Source: Colius striatus
Taxonomy: Eukaryota; Chordata; Aves; Coliiformes; Coliidae
Assembly (NCBI RefSeq): GCF_028858725.1
Contig: NC_084768.1
Location: 30,906,664 to 30,970,663 of the forward strand
Direction: 5' to 3'
Length of the DNA stretch: 64,000 nucleotides
Part shown: piece after piece, positions 33,197 through 44,800 of the stretch
How positions within the stretch are numbered: position 1 is the first letter of the stretch
Layout: every line of letters begins with the position of its first letter
The notes under the pieces: generated by a model
What the model was told of the DNA's origin: nothing
Seen by the model: only the letters and a program-made list of their open reading frames with translations
The model's database searches: none
Translations under genes and position numbers: made by a program

Positions 33197-35455
33197 ACAG
33201 GCTAAATCAAACAAGCCTCCACGTGGACGCTTTCCTTGGGGAGGTGGAGCCCGTCATAGACACTGAAGGCTTTTCACCCACCTCTGCCTCCTCCTGACTG
33301 CTGCCACCGGCTCTCTGGCATGTCAGCTCACTGTAGCATGCAGACGTGGCCCATCACTCCATCACTGCCCCAAAGCTCTCACAGTAGCTGGTTTAAGACC
33401 TAGTTGAAGCGCCAAGACGGAGGGTGGGTGTCCCCCCTTCCCCAGCCACCACCTTGGCCAGGCCCAGCCCAGGCACCCTCACTGCCACCGTGGCAAGGAC
33501 TCTATGGATGATGGCCCCAGGTCCAAGCTGACACACAGGAACCACAAAGAGAGTGCTGTCTGGTGAGAGATGGACGTGCAGCCTCTTGGGTCTTTCCTTA
33601 AGCAGGAAAAACAAATCAGGGGAGAACAGTCAAAGGAGTATCTGCCACAGCATATGCTCAAAAACCTGCTGGAAACCTCATCTCTCCATGTCGGAAACCT
33701 CACAGAGCATCCTGGAGAGAGGTATGTGCTGGGAGGCAGCAGGGAGCACCTGGCTGCGAAGCCAGAGGGATAGGGGAAAGGACATGGGAAGGGGAAAGGA
33801 GACTCCCAGTATCTGTTGTCTGCAGCTTGGAAGAGACAGGAGCTTTGAGCTGCTCCCAGACAAGGCAAGCAGCAGCTATGAAGCTGGAGAGGACTTGCCC
33901 CTTAAGCATGCTCCTTGGCTATGAGTGCACCATGCAGGAGAGGCTCCAGAGAGGCACATCCCACACCAGCCTGTGGGCAGCACGCAGCACCATGTCCTGA
34001 GAGCTGCCTCTGCCTGCAGCCTGACCTCAAACTGTTCCATACAGTTTGCTCCTTTGCCCCACAGCTGGGACGCTACCTGCACCTCCTGCATGTCCTCTCT
34101 GGGGTCTCAGCTCCAGAGACACAGCCCCCTGCAAGTCAGTGGGGACAGAGGCATCTCAGGGGACCCACATGAACCCTGCTCTGAGCATCCCTTGCCCACT
34201 TTAGGGCCATGTCCCCCCTTCACCTCAGAGCACGGCAGACTGCAATCCTCAGGCTACTGTTAAATGTGTCACCAGGCCCCTGAGCCCAGCACCTCTCTGG
34301 GATCCCACCCCCACTGCCTGGCTGCACCTTGGTGCCCCGGCACATGGGGCCATGGCTCAGGACAGTGCCTGTGGGCACAGGCCAGCCTGCTCCAGGCTAG
34401 GAGCATGGCAGCCACCTCTCATCTGTAACCATGCCCCTAGCAATCCCCCTTCTGCCCACGCTCTCCATGTGGATGGGGCCACCTTGCTGTCCTTACACTT
34501 GGCTACGTTGCTCAGTTTATCTCAGCTCCTCTGAATACGTGTACAAATCAAATGTGCAAATACTGCATCTCGGGACCAAGATGGCAAAAGAAAGGACGTT
34601 GCTCCTGAGAGCAGGAGGAACAGCAGTGCTACGGCAACACAGGAGGAGCTTGCAAATGAAATGAGCAGAGGCTGAGGAGAGGGTGAGGGTTCCCAGCAGG
34701 CCCTCACCCATGCCAGCAGGCTCCGTCATCACTGAGGTCACATGTCGCTTAAATAGGGAACATGATCGAGTCTGCAACGTACAACAAACGTCTTCGGCGG
34801 CCTGCTCTCAAACTGTACAGCTTCAGATCTCTGTGCAAGACCTGACCTCCTTCCAGAGAATAAATTACTCCTCTCCCACACAAAAATAAAGAGAGATGCT
34901 GTCCAGAAATGGTGACATCAATCTGCACGGACTCCACGGGGACCCTGCACAGCAGGCACAAACCAAGAGGCCCGAAAGCCTCGAGCCCGAGGAGGCAGGG
35001 TGCTCAGCGCCTGACAGGCAGGGAGCTGGACAAGCCCTGCTGCGGGCAGAGGAAGCCGCCAGCTGCCCGCTCCACCTTGGGGTCAGGGCAGAGGCAGAGC
35101 AGGGCAATGGCTATGGAAAACGCAGCCAAATAAGTGGCTGCTGCCGCCGCCTCTACGCAGGAAGCAAGAAAAACAAACCCACGCTCATCTCCATCCAGAA
35201 GCTCTAAGTGGAGAAGGAGGGAAAGAAGCCGTTATTCCCCCCCCGAACAACAGCAGCACCGATGTTTTGGACGGAAAGGTGTGAGGCCAGTGAGAAGGCA
35301 GCTGGAGCGTGGCGAGGCCGGGCTTTGCGCAGGGCAGTGCACAGGCTGACTTTGCCTCGCACCTCCGTGTTTCTTGTAGGATTCCAGCAGAGTCTCTTTT
35401 AAAAAAGAATACTTTGTACATTCAGGCGTCGCTGCCCCGGGGCAGCGTCCCCTCC

Positions 35456-35788
35456 CATTTGGCACAAATCGTTTTATTCACAAGCTTTCCTTCTCTCTCT
35501 TTCGAGTCTTTCCTGTTTCATTCACAGGACACAGAAGATCCATCTGCCATGCAGAGTTCAAGAGCTGCCCACTCAGCCCCTTGCACGCCTCCTGGCAGCT
35601 CTAGGCCTGGAGGTGGCAGATGCAACCCTCGTGCAGGCTGGCGCTGCCAGAGGGTCTTCCCGGAGCACCTGGGCGTCTCCGTGTGTCTTCAGTGAGGTGG
35701 GATCCTTGCGAGGGGCTGCCAGGTGCCTGCTCCCAGAGCTGCAGCGTGCATCTTCACCTCCTCCCTTAGAGGCAATGGCTGCAGCCAC
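35456..35788 (-). other. ST3GAL3: ST3GAL3 3' UTR
   Basis: About 330 bases lie between the stop codon and the first good poly(A) signal. Longer forms using a distal signal, for example at 31697, cannot be excluded. Confidence 0.6.
35473..35478 (-). terminator. ST3GAL3: ST3GAL3 poly(A) signal AATAAA
   Basis: The transcript strand reads CTTGTGAATAAAACGATTTG about 310 bases after the stop codon. It is the first AATAAA downstream of the coding region. Confidence 0.65.
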
Positions 35789-35878
35789 TCAAATCCCACT
35801 GGTCAGGTCAGTGATGACTCGGGCTTTCACCAGCTTCCGCAGGAATTCCTTCTCCCGCTGGATGTTGTGTGTCCAGGA
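35789..35878 (-). CDS. ST3GAL3: ST3GAL3 terminal coding exon (29 codons and stop)
   Basis: The exon encodes SWTHNIQREKEFLRKLVKAR and VITDLTSGI, then TGA, matching the human C-terminus ...VITDLSSGI. The acceptor is TTTCCTTCCAG. Motif VS (HNIQRE) lies here. The reading frame is short and opens only inside the exon, so it does not stand out as an open frame; it was found by matching the expected C-terminus 12.8 kb downstream of the previous exon. Confidence 0.96.
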   Translation of the reverse strand, partial: SWTHNIQREKEFLRKLVKARVITDLTSGI

Positions 35879-38800
35879 CTGGAAGGAAATGGGAGAGACA
35901 GGAGGTCAGTAGCTATCCTGGCCAAGCACGCTCCCGTCCCCCACATTGTGGGAGACTCTGGCTGGGGCAGGGCAATGGCTTCTGTCAAGGAGACAGACCC
36001 TGGTTGCAGACCAGAAGAGCCCTTGCAGACCTTCTCTTATCTCAAGCTGATAGAGCCAGAAGGCTCAGGCCCATGTACCTGAGGTAGTAGTTCTGCCCAT
36101 GGGCTGGGGGAAGTTTTTTGGCATGGTGAGAACTGGGCAACCCAGGCACATTGGGCAGACACAGCTATTTACAGAGCCCTCCCAAACCAGCAGGCACAAG
36201 AGTGCAACACTGCAGCATTAATGGTGATGTCTGCCAGGGAACAGAGCTGGCAGAGAACGTGGTGGCAGGACACAGCACACACAGACACGTAGATGGGGAG
36301 ATTAAGTGATGGGGCTTGGCAGCGTGAGGTGAGTGGTTGGACTTGATGACCTCAAAAGTCTGTTCCACTGTAATGATCCTATGATTCACATACAGCTCTC
36401 TGCCAAGCTCCCTGGGGGGTACATGGGGGTGCACACAGCTGAAAAGCCCCAGGGTCAGCCTCATCACAGCCAGCCCTTGCCTCTGCTGGCCCTATGGAGA
36501 GGAAGTCACATGCTAGAGGTTACACTAATACAATGCAAAGAGTGAAAGGGTCACATGTCCCAACCAGGCATTTCAGAGCAATGATTGCTATGGCTGGTGT
36601 CAGCCCACTCAGATGTGCAGCCTGCAGCAGTGATCGCAGCATCTGCCATCACACCCCTGCACCGGTACTGTTAAACCACTTGATGAAAGTGGTTTGTCTC
36701 CCTGGGGAGAACAAGGGAGAGCAGGGAAAAGCAACTGTCCTCCAGATCTCCCAACAGAATAAGAATCCCAGTAAATGAATCCAGGTCTCTAGCATGGTGC
36801 TCTGGTCACCACGTAACCTGAGCTCTAAATATGATGTGGACCCTGATAGAATCCCCCTACAGGAGGCTCCCTGAAGTGGCCTCGAATCAACAAAGCTCCA
36901 GCCCAGCAAGCCCTCTAAGGGCACTTTGTCATAAGCATTTTAACCCAGTTTACCCACTGCAAAACTGCTGGGAACTGCAAAGCAGTGGCTGTGTCCATCA
37001 CACGCCACGTGCAGGTAGCTCCTGCCATCTGCCATCCAGGACAAGCAGCTCCCAGCCACAGCTGCTGTGTGGCACTGACAGCCCTGGTCACGGTATTACA
37101 GCCTGCTGCTCAGAGGTTCAAGGGACTGAAGGTCCCTCTCTAGATCTTTTTGGAAATGCCAGTCTTGCTGCTGCTGTGTGTTTACAAGCCACCTCCATCC
37201 TCTCAGTGCACAGGAATGATGACAGTTAAAGCTGCTAAGGGAAGTTTAGGTAGGTCTTATCTTGTAACCCGTGTCCCAAAGAAGTCTTTGACTTGCTCTG
37301 CTTCCAGTGACACTGTTACCTGAATGCTGCAAAGGGTGCATTAGCACTGGGAGCAACAGGGCCACAGAATTGATCTGCTGGTGCTCTCTGGGACTCTGAA
37401 AACGCAGCAGTCTCTAAACAGAAAAGATGCTGCCCAAGAAACAGCTCAGCATTTGGTTTCTGCTAGCATGAAAGCAGAAAATGGAAACTGGCATTGGGAA
37501 GAAAGCTGGTTCATCAAAGGAAAAACAAAGCAGGAATTTCAGAAAGCAGCAGTGGGGGCAATGGAGGTGCAGAGCAGAGAGGGCTGGGACAGCAGGGCTG
37601 AGTGTGCCTGCCACTCAGAGAGCCAGGATCCTCCAGCATGCTGGCGACACTCCCACGATCCATGTGGCACGTCTGCTGGGGTCCCAGGCTTGGCCCCTGC
37701 CATGCAGCAGCATCTTTCCTGACAACACAGCCCCTTGCTAGGAGCACACGGCACCGGCTGAGGCGGCCAAGTGTGCCTGTGTGTGCTCCTGCCAACAGGC
37801 AGTGAGCAGCTGTCTGCTGGCACACAGGCCACACTGAAAACACCAGGTCTCAGTGCAGTCACATCTGGCTGGGCTTGTTGTTCAAAGCCTATCTGAAGCA
37901 CCAGGGAGCGTGATATGCCTGATCTGTCACAGCACAATCTGATCCTTCCTTCACATCTTTCAGCCTCATCAAACACTACGAGAAGCCAAGTGGTTTCAGC
38001 CAGGACAAGCTGCTTGCGTGCCTTGCTGCAGACAGTAAGTGGGGAAGCAACCACTTCTACACAAACTCAAACCACCTGAAATGTCACCTCAGGTCACATG
38101 CAAGTGCCTTATCTGATGGCAAGAGGAAATCTGCTCTGTGAAAAGTACAAGTGGAGCAGGAATTAAGTACAGGAGGTGGATAATAAAACTCTGTGTGATT
38201 GCAGTCTCACATTACAGCCAGGCCTGGCTCCAGCACTGGTTCCAAGGCTGCTGGCATGACCTGTAAACCTCTGGCTGTTCAGCATCCAGGCTGCTCCATA
38301 CCCTGTGCACCACCAAACTCCTCTTTCTGAGCAGAAAGCCACACGTAAGGGAATTCAGCCTCCCACTTGATCCGTGTATCTCAGTGGTATCTGCGCCTGT
38401 ACTCTCAAATGCTTTGTGGTTGAATGAAAGACCTCAGAAGCAGCACATTCCCTGGTGAGGGGATGGGCTTTCATCCTCCCAGAGAGCATGAGCAAGGCAA
38501 TGGAGGTGCTGCTCTCCCTCTCACTCGACAGCAGCTCAGGCAGGAGGGATGAGGCATGTCTCCAACACCAGCTCCGGTTACTGATTACAGCGGGGGGACT
38601 CACCCCCACTGACAGACAGAGCTAATCGGGTGGAGGAGGCTGCATTCCTGCCCCAGCAGTGGGGGGAAAAGCCAGAGCAGATTTCTCCAAACTGCCAGAG
38701 AGAGGCAGGCACCTCACTCCCATTGCCTGGCAGGGAAAAGGCAAAAAAAGGCACCCTAAAGCTCAGAAGGTTTTAGGGTGTACATGTCCTAAAGAGCACC

Positions 38801-41800
38801 TGGCAGGCAGCAGGAGGGCTCTGTGCAACGGCTGCAGGGTCTCAGGAAAAGCCAAACCTTGGTAGGCTCAGGTCTGCTTTGGGGCCAGGACAAGGCTGTG
38901 CTGCCAGAGTGCTCATTTTGACCTTTTAAGCAGAGGACTGTGAGCAGCATTCATGCCTGGAGGATGATTACATGAAGTGGCTGCAATGCTGGTGGCTGAT
39001 TCCTGCTACTCCTGCAAAGAAGCCTTTTCCTGCCCTCTGGTACTGGATGTGCTTTGGCTGCACTGACAAGATGCTCACTGTCCCTTCTGACTGCTTTGAC
39101 CCTCTCCTCCTGAGCTCTTACTGCCTCATTTCCTACTCCTGTACACGGGACTGTTCACATTCACAAACCTCATCCCGCTGGGTCCTCAAGCATCACCAGC
39201 AGCAAACTCCAGCCCTTCTCTCAATCTGCACCACCAGACAGTGACAGAGCATTCACTGCCACCTCCACCTCCTTGTCCCTGCACATCACCACTGCCCCTG
39301 CAACCTGGCAGAGCTGCATCGAGCGGGTGGCCGCTGCCGCTTCCACTTGTGCTTGTTTCAGCAGGAACAGCTCAGGAGGCTCCTTCTTGTTCTTTGGGGA
39401 TCAGGCTGGGATTTCCTTTGCTTTGAGTCTCTGAGTAGTGGATGTTTGCACTTTCCAGTGGAGAGAGAAGCAGTAGGAGGAGGGCTGCTCTGCAAGCACA
39501 TGCACTGTTCTGGCTGTCCCTCCCTGAGAGACGGCAGTGGGTCTGATCGTTTGGTCACAGTTATTAGATCAAAATCTATCACCAGTTAAAGCCACCTTTC
39601 AGGGTTATGCAAATGCAGCAGCCCCAAACCACCTGTCCTTAGTTTCATTCTTGACAATTCAACAAGGAAGCACAAAACATTCTCTTTCCCTTCAAGAGAT
39701 GCCAAGCACAATATTTGAAGACTAAGAAAACGTTTCAGTGACCAAGGCAGGAGGAAGGTAAGGTCCCCATCTGTAATCAGTTACAACTGGGGAATGCCTC
39801 AGCTTCAGAGCACATTAGTCTTATCAAGTACATCGCAGTGTCTTCAAATACAGAGAGACTAAACCAGAGAATGAAGTCAATGAGGAATGCAGTCAAGAAA
39901 AACAGCAAGTCGCAATGCAGGAGGTTTCTCAGTTCTGTTACATCCTCTGTATTTCTGCAAGCCAGCAGCATTTCTGCCCCAAAACCTGCACAGGAACCGC
40001 AGCAGCAGCAAGAAGTGGTACTTCATTGGTTCCAGTGTTCATCTCTGCTTTAATCTTCACTGCCTTGTCTCTAGAACTGCTATTTTTTCATGATTCTGCC
40101 TTGCCCACACCCTGGCTCTGGTCCTGGCGTGGTGATCACACACACACACACACTGGTTGTTCTATGGCCACCCCTGAGCTGCAGTTGCACCTCTCATGTC
40201 ACCAGTGCCCTGCCTCATTCAGGACCCCTCTCAGTTCATCTACCCCTTTCTGCTTGCAGCCCCTTGGGAATCTCCCCTTGAAAGAAAACAGAGGGCTGAG
40301 CACCCTCATCTTTTCACGTTTTGGAGGTTTAACTCACAGCTCCTTTATGCCCAGTCATTCTTACACCAACTTGAAATTTTAAACATCTCTTTCAGCTCCT
40401 GCTTATTCTTAACACACACAGAGAGAGCAATTCTATCTCTTCATTTCACCAAGACAAACAAGTCACGTCTTCCTTCTACCAAAACAGGCTGTTCATATCC
40501 CCTGTGAAAACTGGGAAATTCCCCTGAAGTGTAGCAGCTCTCTCTGTCCCTATTTACCCCAAATTTACTTCTCATGAACCAGAAAAAAAGGCTCACCCTT
40601 GCCTCATGCAGAAGCAATTCTCTCCCTCTAAAATAAATCCTTTCCTCTAATCTTTCCAGAGCTGTAGTTGCCCTTTCCCCACAGTAACAGTCTGGCATCT
40701 TGAATTATCCTGTAGTTTATTTGTAAGTGTCTGAGCACTTTGCCACTGTCAAATAATGCTATCCCAGCTTAGACTCAAAACTTCTGGTATTGCCCCAGGC
40801 AGCATGACCTTCCATTCATACTCTTTGGTTTCATGCCACCCAGTTTACTCCTTTTCTCAAGGTGCACATGGTCTTCCTGGATGGTTTTTGATCCTCCCTT
40901 GTACTGACCACACCTGGCTTTGTCTCACCACAGATTCCACTTGCACACCATTGCCTTCTGTGCCAAAAATCATTAAAGCAAACACTGAACATGACCTCCC
41001 TCCTTTGGGGGGAACTCCCAGCTGCCCATTCAGTGCTGCTCTTTGTGTTCTCCTTTACAGAGACTATTCACATACAGGTGTTGCACCAAACCGTAGCATC
41101 TGAAGCTTAACTAATGGCACCTCACGTGGCACAGTATCACCCGCTGAGCTGGACTTCAGACAGACTGAGCAGACACTTCCTCTGGCCCCAGAATGAGCCT
41201 TTTGGGTTTTTTTTTAAACACCAAATAAAGATATTAAATTAGTTTTAATTTAACACAACAAATCTGTGTTGTGCTTGCTTTCAGGATTTGGTTATTCTTT
41301 CATTTCAACTCCACTCTGAAGTTCTGAATTGTACCTCTGAGGTCAGATTAAGAGGTCTGAATCTGACGGGATTATTTTCCTTGCATTGCTCCCATTCCCC
41401 CCTAAAAAAAAAGAATAGAGAAAGAAGTATTATGTCCACTACAATCTAATCCTGTGGAGCCACATGTAACCTGATAGATTTATTGAGGACCTTTGCCTCT
41501 GGCTTAATTGGCTCACCGGCGCAGCGGTTGGATCGGAGCTCACACCTCACGCATTAGCTTCAACAGCTTTTCCCTTTCACAGCCAACCCAGTCATTTTCT
41601 GGTTCCATGAACTTCTGACTGTCAGCCATGCTCTCCCTCACGTACATCACATCACCCTTATGGAGGCAATATGGTAATTCACGTGGTTCCCACTTTGGCT
41701 CTTTAATTCCCACGCCTTCTGCTTCCTTCACCTCCCTGCGTGTCACAGCCCTGGTAATTCTTTCCTTGTTTCCATATTATTTGTTTTGGCAGTAGGACTG

Positions 41801-44800
41801 TCCAGAGTTTCTTTATTCTCCTTTGCAAAGTGTAACTCAGCTTTTTGCCAGTCTGCACTTTCTCTCTCTCCTTTCATGCCATCGGTCTCCTGATGCTCTC
41901 CCCAACTCCTCCTTTACTTCTAATGCCACTTTGAAGCAGTTATTTAGGAAGTTACGTCTACAGCCTTTTTTTGGCAGTTCCCTCTTTGATGCAAACATGA
42001 ATTGCAGGTCATTTCCACACTTTTCACACACAAAAGCCTACAGAGTCCATGAGCTCTTCAGTGCATTTGGTTTTGGTAGTCCACTCTCCTGGGCTAGTGC
42101 TAAATTCAGAGACGTCAGAGTCTGCACACATGTCCCGGTTCTACTGAGCATCCCACCAGCACTGCTGAGAGTCTAGACACAGCCCTGCTTATCAAGCTCG
42201 CTCCTTTTGGAAGGAAAATCTGAGTTATAACATCTCTTTAATGCCTATTTCCTAAAATGTCCCTCTGAAAGGTCCTTGTGCCTGCTAAAAACAGCTCTGA
42301 GAGGCCATCAGCTCTTCTTGGGCCCTCACGGTTGGTGAGAAGAGCTGTGCAAGCTCTTCTCGGAGGTCAGCAGCTAGGCAGTAGCACACCCCTGTAGACC
42401 TTTTACTGTCTTTTTCTATAGAGGTCTTGTTCAAACCCTAATCCTGTTGTTGTCCATCCTTCAGCCTTAACTTCGTTGCTGTTCTTAGGGCACAGTGGTA
42501 CCCCACGTGCGTTACTGCACTTCTGTCCCATCGAACAAGGCAATACCTGTGCCCTGCTCGTGACTGCTACTCCATCAATCTTTTCCAGATTTCTATTACG
42601 TAGACACACAGCCCTTATGCCCAGGAACAGCATGTGAGGCCTTTGCTTCAGCCAAAATGCTGTCAAACAGGTGGCTTTTAAACAAAGACAAAAACGTATA
42701 AACCTCATCAGTCATCACCGCCGGCCCCAAGAAAAAGCAATGTCCTTTCAGAGGTGCCCCTGCCCCAGCCCCTCACCTCCCCCTCCAAAGCTGACCTCCA
42801 CTTCAGTCTGCACCATTTCTTCTACTCCACTCGCAATTCATCAGCCAGGCTCCAATAGCTGTGTTTTCACTCTATAAATCACCAGGCCAGACATCTGCCT
42901 GGCTTTCAAAGGAGTTTTGTTCTTCTCGTTGGCTACCGCAAATTTTAAGGTACTTGGAGGCCTGAAGCTGCCCAACCACCCCCTCCCAAGCGACTTAAAA
43001 TGCAAAGGATGGCTTCACAGAGAGAGCTCAGATGATGATAAAGCACTATTGTTTGTGCCTTTAGGGGCTGAGACACCAAACTTGATGTTTACGGATTATT
43101 CTGAGAGATAGCTGCTGGCGGGGAGAGACAGAGACAAAGCTGTGTGTCACCGCATGCTGCAGGCCACCTCCCCTGGCCCTTGTGACAGCCCTCACACACA
43201 TGCTGAATAACAAGTGTTACACGATGGAGTCCTCCAGCATCCTACAAAGACCTGCTGGAGAAGCGGCTGATGATCAGAAAGAAGCCATCAAAGGCAGCGG
43301 CATCGCCTCCCCCACGGGTCAGGCAGCGAGGCACTGAAGGGCCAGGCACAGCTGGATCAAAGGAGCTGACACCTCACACAACAGCCACCCTGGCCCTTGA
43401 TCTGCACTGAAAAGACCAGTCAGCAGCTTCCCCACGTGGCACAAATGCCGCAGGTGGGCTCTGGGTGGATAAGGGTGGCTTTTAACCACGCATTCTCCGC
43501 TTTTATCGACCGCAAGTGCGTGAGGCTGTCGGCAGCCAGCTGCTGGGAAGGCAGCTCAGCCCGCTCCCTGTGCAGCCTCCGAGGTGACTCCTTGCTCATA
43601 TCATTGCTCATGCAAGAAATGACCAGGAGACCCGAGCTCACCTCTTGATCATGAGCCTGGGGAAGGCAGCGTGCTGCCAGGCTCAGGGCAGAGCACACCG
43701 ATGAGGGATGCTGGGAGCCAGTCTCGTGCTCCATTCCCAGGATTTAGCACAGCCTCTTGCTCTGTCAGTTTCATCAGTTCCTTATGGACATGTTTTTACT
43801 GTCCTAAACACTGTCACTTTCCTATCCTGATATGCTTTCTGCCTGAAACACTAGCCTGTTTTGCCATTAGCAATGAAGGTCTGTTGTAATCTTTATAAGC
43901 AAGTTCATTCATTTTTTTATCTGTAAAAGCCTTCACTGTATTTTAAAATAATTCTTTTTCCTCACCTCCATTTCCACGTTTCCTTCTCTACGTTCCCAGT
44001 GGATCAGATGCTTCTACATTAGTAGAAGGCAGTGATAAAATAGACCTGTGATAAAAATACACTTGTACAGAGTGCTTGGGTGGGAAGCATTACGGGACCC
44101 GAGCAAGAAATACAAACACAACAAACTATACCAAAAGTCATCTCCGATGGACTCACTGTCACGAGAACAGAAACAAGTGAGCAGATACCTTGGCAACAGC
44201 TCAGTCATTTTCTGTACAGCATTCATGGAAGCAGCCAAAGGTCAAAAGTTGTTGCAAAGTTATTGGGAATAAGGAAAATAGTAACTGAAGGGAGATGACA
44301 CACTTGGACATTCTGCCTTTTGTAAGATACAACAAAGAGTTGGGCTCAGAGCTGAAAAATCACCTGTGAGAATTTACACAACAGCACTGGGTCTGCTGGG
44401 CAGTGGTCTCCCAGTAACACACCAGAGAACAGCAGAGTGTCTTCATAACCACCCAGAAAACTCCTGAAGTGAATGCCAGGGGCTCTGCTCCCCCAGCCGT
44501 GATGGAGAGGAGAGACAAGGGAGAAGGTGCTGGGCAGCGGAGCTGGGATCGAGCGGCAGTTTTGCACTGCAAGTGCTCACGTTCCAGCTCAGTGAAATGA
44601 ACACTGCACCAGTGAGCTCCCAGCCCTCCAGGGCACGCTTAATGAACAGAAAAGGGTCTTCTCCACCAGGTCTGTTTGGACATAGCTGGTCTGGAGCACA
44701 CTGAGCTACCCAGGACAGAGAGTGAGGAAGCCATCTGAGACTAAACTCGAGAAACTCACTCCTGGCAGTGCTCACAAGCACAGGAGAATACCCATCTGTT

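Larger units (their letters stand above)
29331..35455. other. Intergenic region between ST3GAL3 and ARTN
   Basis: No exon of a known family was recognised. Between 31680 and 33200 stop codons are unusually sparse in several frames and there are two opposed poly(A) signals (minus strand 31697-31702, plus strand 33191-33196). Two more plus-strand AATAAA sequences lie at about 34859 and 34885. An unannotated noncoding RNA is possible but not shown. Confidence 0.6.

Noticed and set aside
34859-34890. Plus-strand AATAAA signals
   Set aside because: No plus-strand gene precedes them; chance frequency is high in this composition.
41221-41253. AT-only inverted repeat TTAAATTA / TAATTTAA
   Set aside because: Only eight A/T base pairs; expected by chance in AT-rich DNA.
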